Shown here piece after piece: positions 6,601 through 6,690 of a DNA stretch of 6,690 bases; within the stretch, counting starts at the first letter, position 1, and each line of letters begins with the position of its first letter. This DNA comes from an uncultured Ruminococcus sp. (GTDB taxonomy: Bacteria; Bacillota; Clostridia; Oscillospirales; CAG-272), in NCBI GenBank assembly GCA_902783755.1, contig CACZSC010000261.1, positions 1-6,690 of the forward strand, given 5' to 3'. Made by a program: the position numbers and the translations under genes. Below the pieces are notes generated by a model. The model did no database searches. It had not been told where the DNA came from and saw only the letters and a program-made list of their open reading frames with translations.

Positions 6601-6607
6601 GGACGAT

Positions 6608-6690
6608 ATGGAAAAAGAAAAGACAAAGCTGAAACTGGATGACCGGCTTAAAAGCGCCGCGGGATTCATAAGACAGGGAGCTGTCGTTGC
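6608..6690 (+). CDS. 5' end of a TrmK-like tRNA (adenine-22-N1) methyltransferase
   Basis: ATG at 6608 opens a frame that runs off the right edge (27 complete codons). After a lysine-rich start, the segment LDDRLKSAAGFIRQGAVVA matches the characteristic opening of TrmK/YqfN-type enzymes: a short helix, then a strand leading into the SAM-binding loop, which would follow just outside the window. These enzymes methylate N1 of A22 in tRNA. The ribosome site is weak (GGA at 6601-6603, 4 nt before the ATG), directly after the T-run of the murA terminator. An in-frame TTG at 6599 is a less likely start. The gene is either read through from murA or driven by a promoter not obvious here. Family assignment rests on under 30 residues. 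Confidence 0.6.
   Translation, partial: MEKEKTKLKLDDRLKSAAGFIRQGAVV

Noticed and set aside
6571..6642. Short ORF starting MGKGGTSAFFG after murA
   Set aside because: It runs straight through the terminator hairpin, stops after 23 codons and has no ribosome site. The frame starting at 6608 has clear family resemblance.

Overview
This window shows a chromosomal stretch of a Gram-positive (Firmicutes) bacterium, most likely an anaerobic Clostridia-type lineage. The reasons are a WalR/WalK two-component pair followed by two membrane-anchored genes in the places of yycH and yycI, then murA and the start of a TrmK-type methyltransferase gene. Codon use is rich in AGG/AGA arginine and ATA isoleucine, base composition is balanced to slightly GC-rich, and the initiation sites are Gram-positive in style. 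The genus cannot be fixed from the sequence alone. All supported genes lie on the + strand.

Bases 1-5077 look like one operon. It starts with the 3' end of an unidentified gene (1-180). Next come a WalR-like OmpR-family response regulator (207-935), a WalK-like membrane histidine kinase with HAMP and PAS domains (939-2771), a YycH-like single-pass exported protein (2768-4144) and a YycI-like single-pass exported protein (4154-5077). Gaps are 26 nt, 3 nt, a 4-nt ATGA overlap, and 9 nt, so co-transcription and translational coupling are likely. In Bacilli, WalK phosphorylates WalR to control wall hydrolases, and YycH and YycI bind WalK at the membrane and tune it. The same logic probably holds here, but the YycH/YycI assignments rest on position, topology and C-terminal features rather than on strong sequence identity.

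Bases 5078-5270 are the only sizeable non-coding stretch (193 nt). It holds a long hairpin that begins inside the yycI-like stop region, an AT-rich segment with helically phased A/T tracts, an extended -10 promoter (TGGTATAAT), a small GC-rich leader hairpin, and an eight-codon mini-ORF whose stop overlaps the murA start.

Bases 5271-6563 encode MurA, the first committed enzyme of peptidoglycan precursor synthesis, with the fosfomycin-target cysteine present. A strong intrinsic terminator (6576-6600) follows, and its U-tract ends 7 nt before the start of the next gene (6608 to the window end), which looks like the N-terminus of a TrmK-type tRNA methyltransferase.

I see no mobile element, CRISPR array, rRNA/tRNA gene or clear new gene system. 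The region is core cell-wall homeostasis and synthesis. The points most worth a second look are regulatory: the 3' hairpin whose loop is an exact 8-nt complement of the yycI-like ribosome binding site, the structured murA leader with its mini-ORF, and the terminator abutting the trmK-like start.
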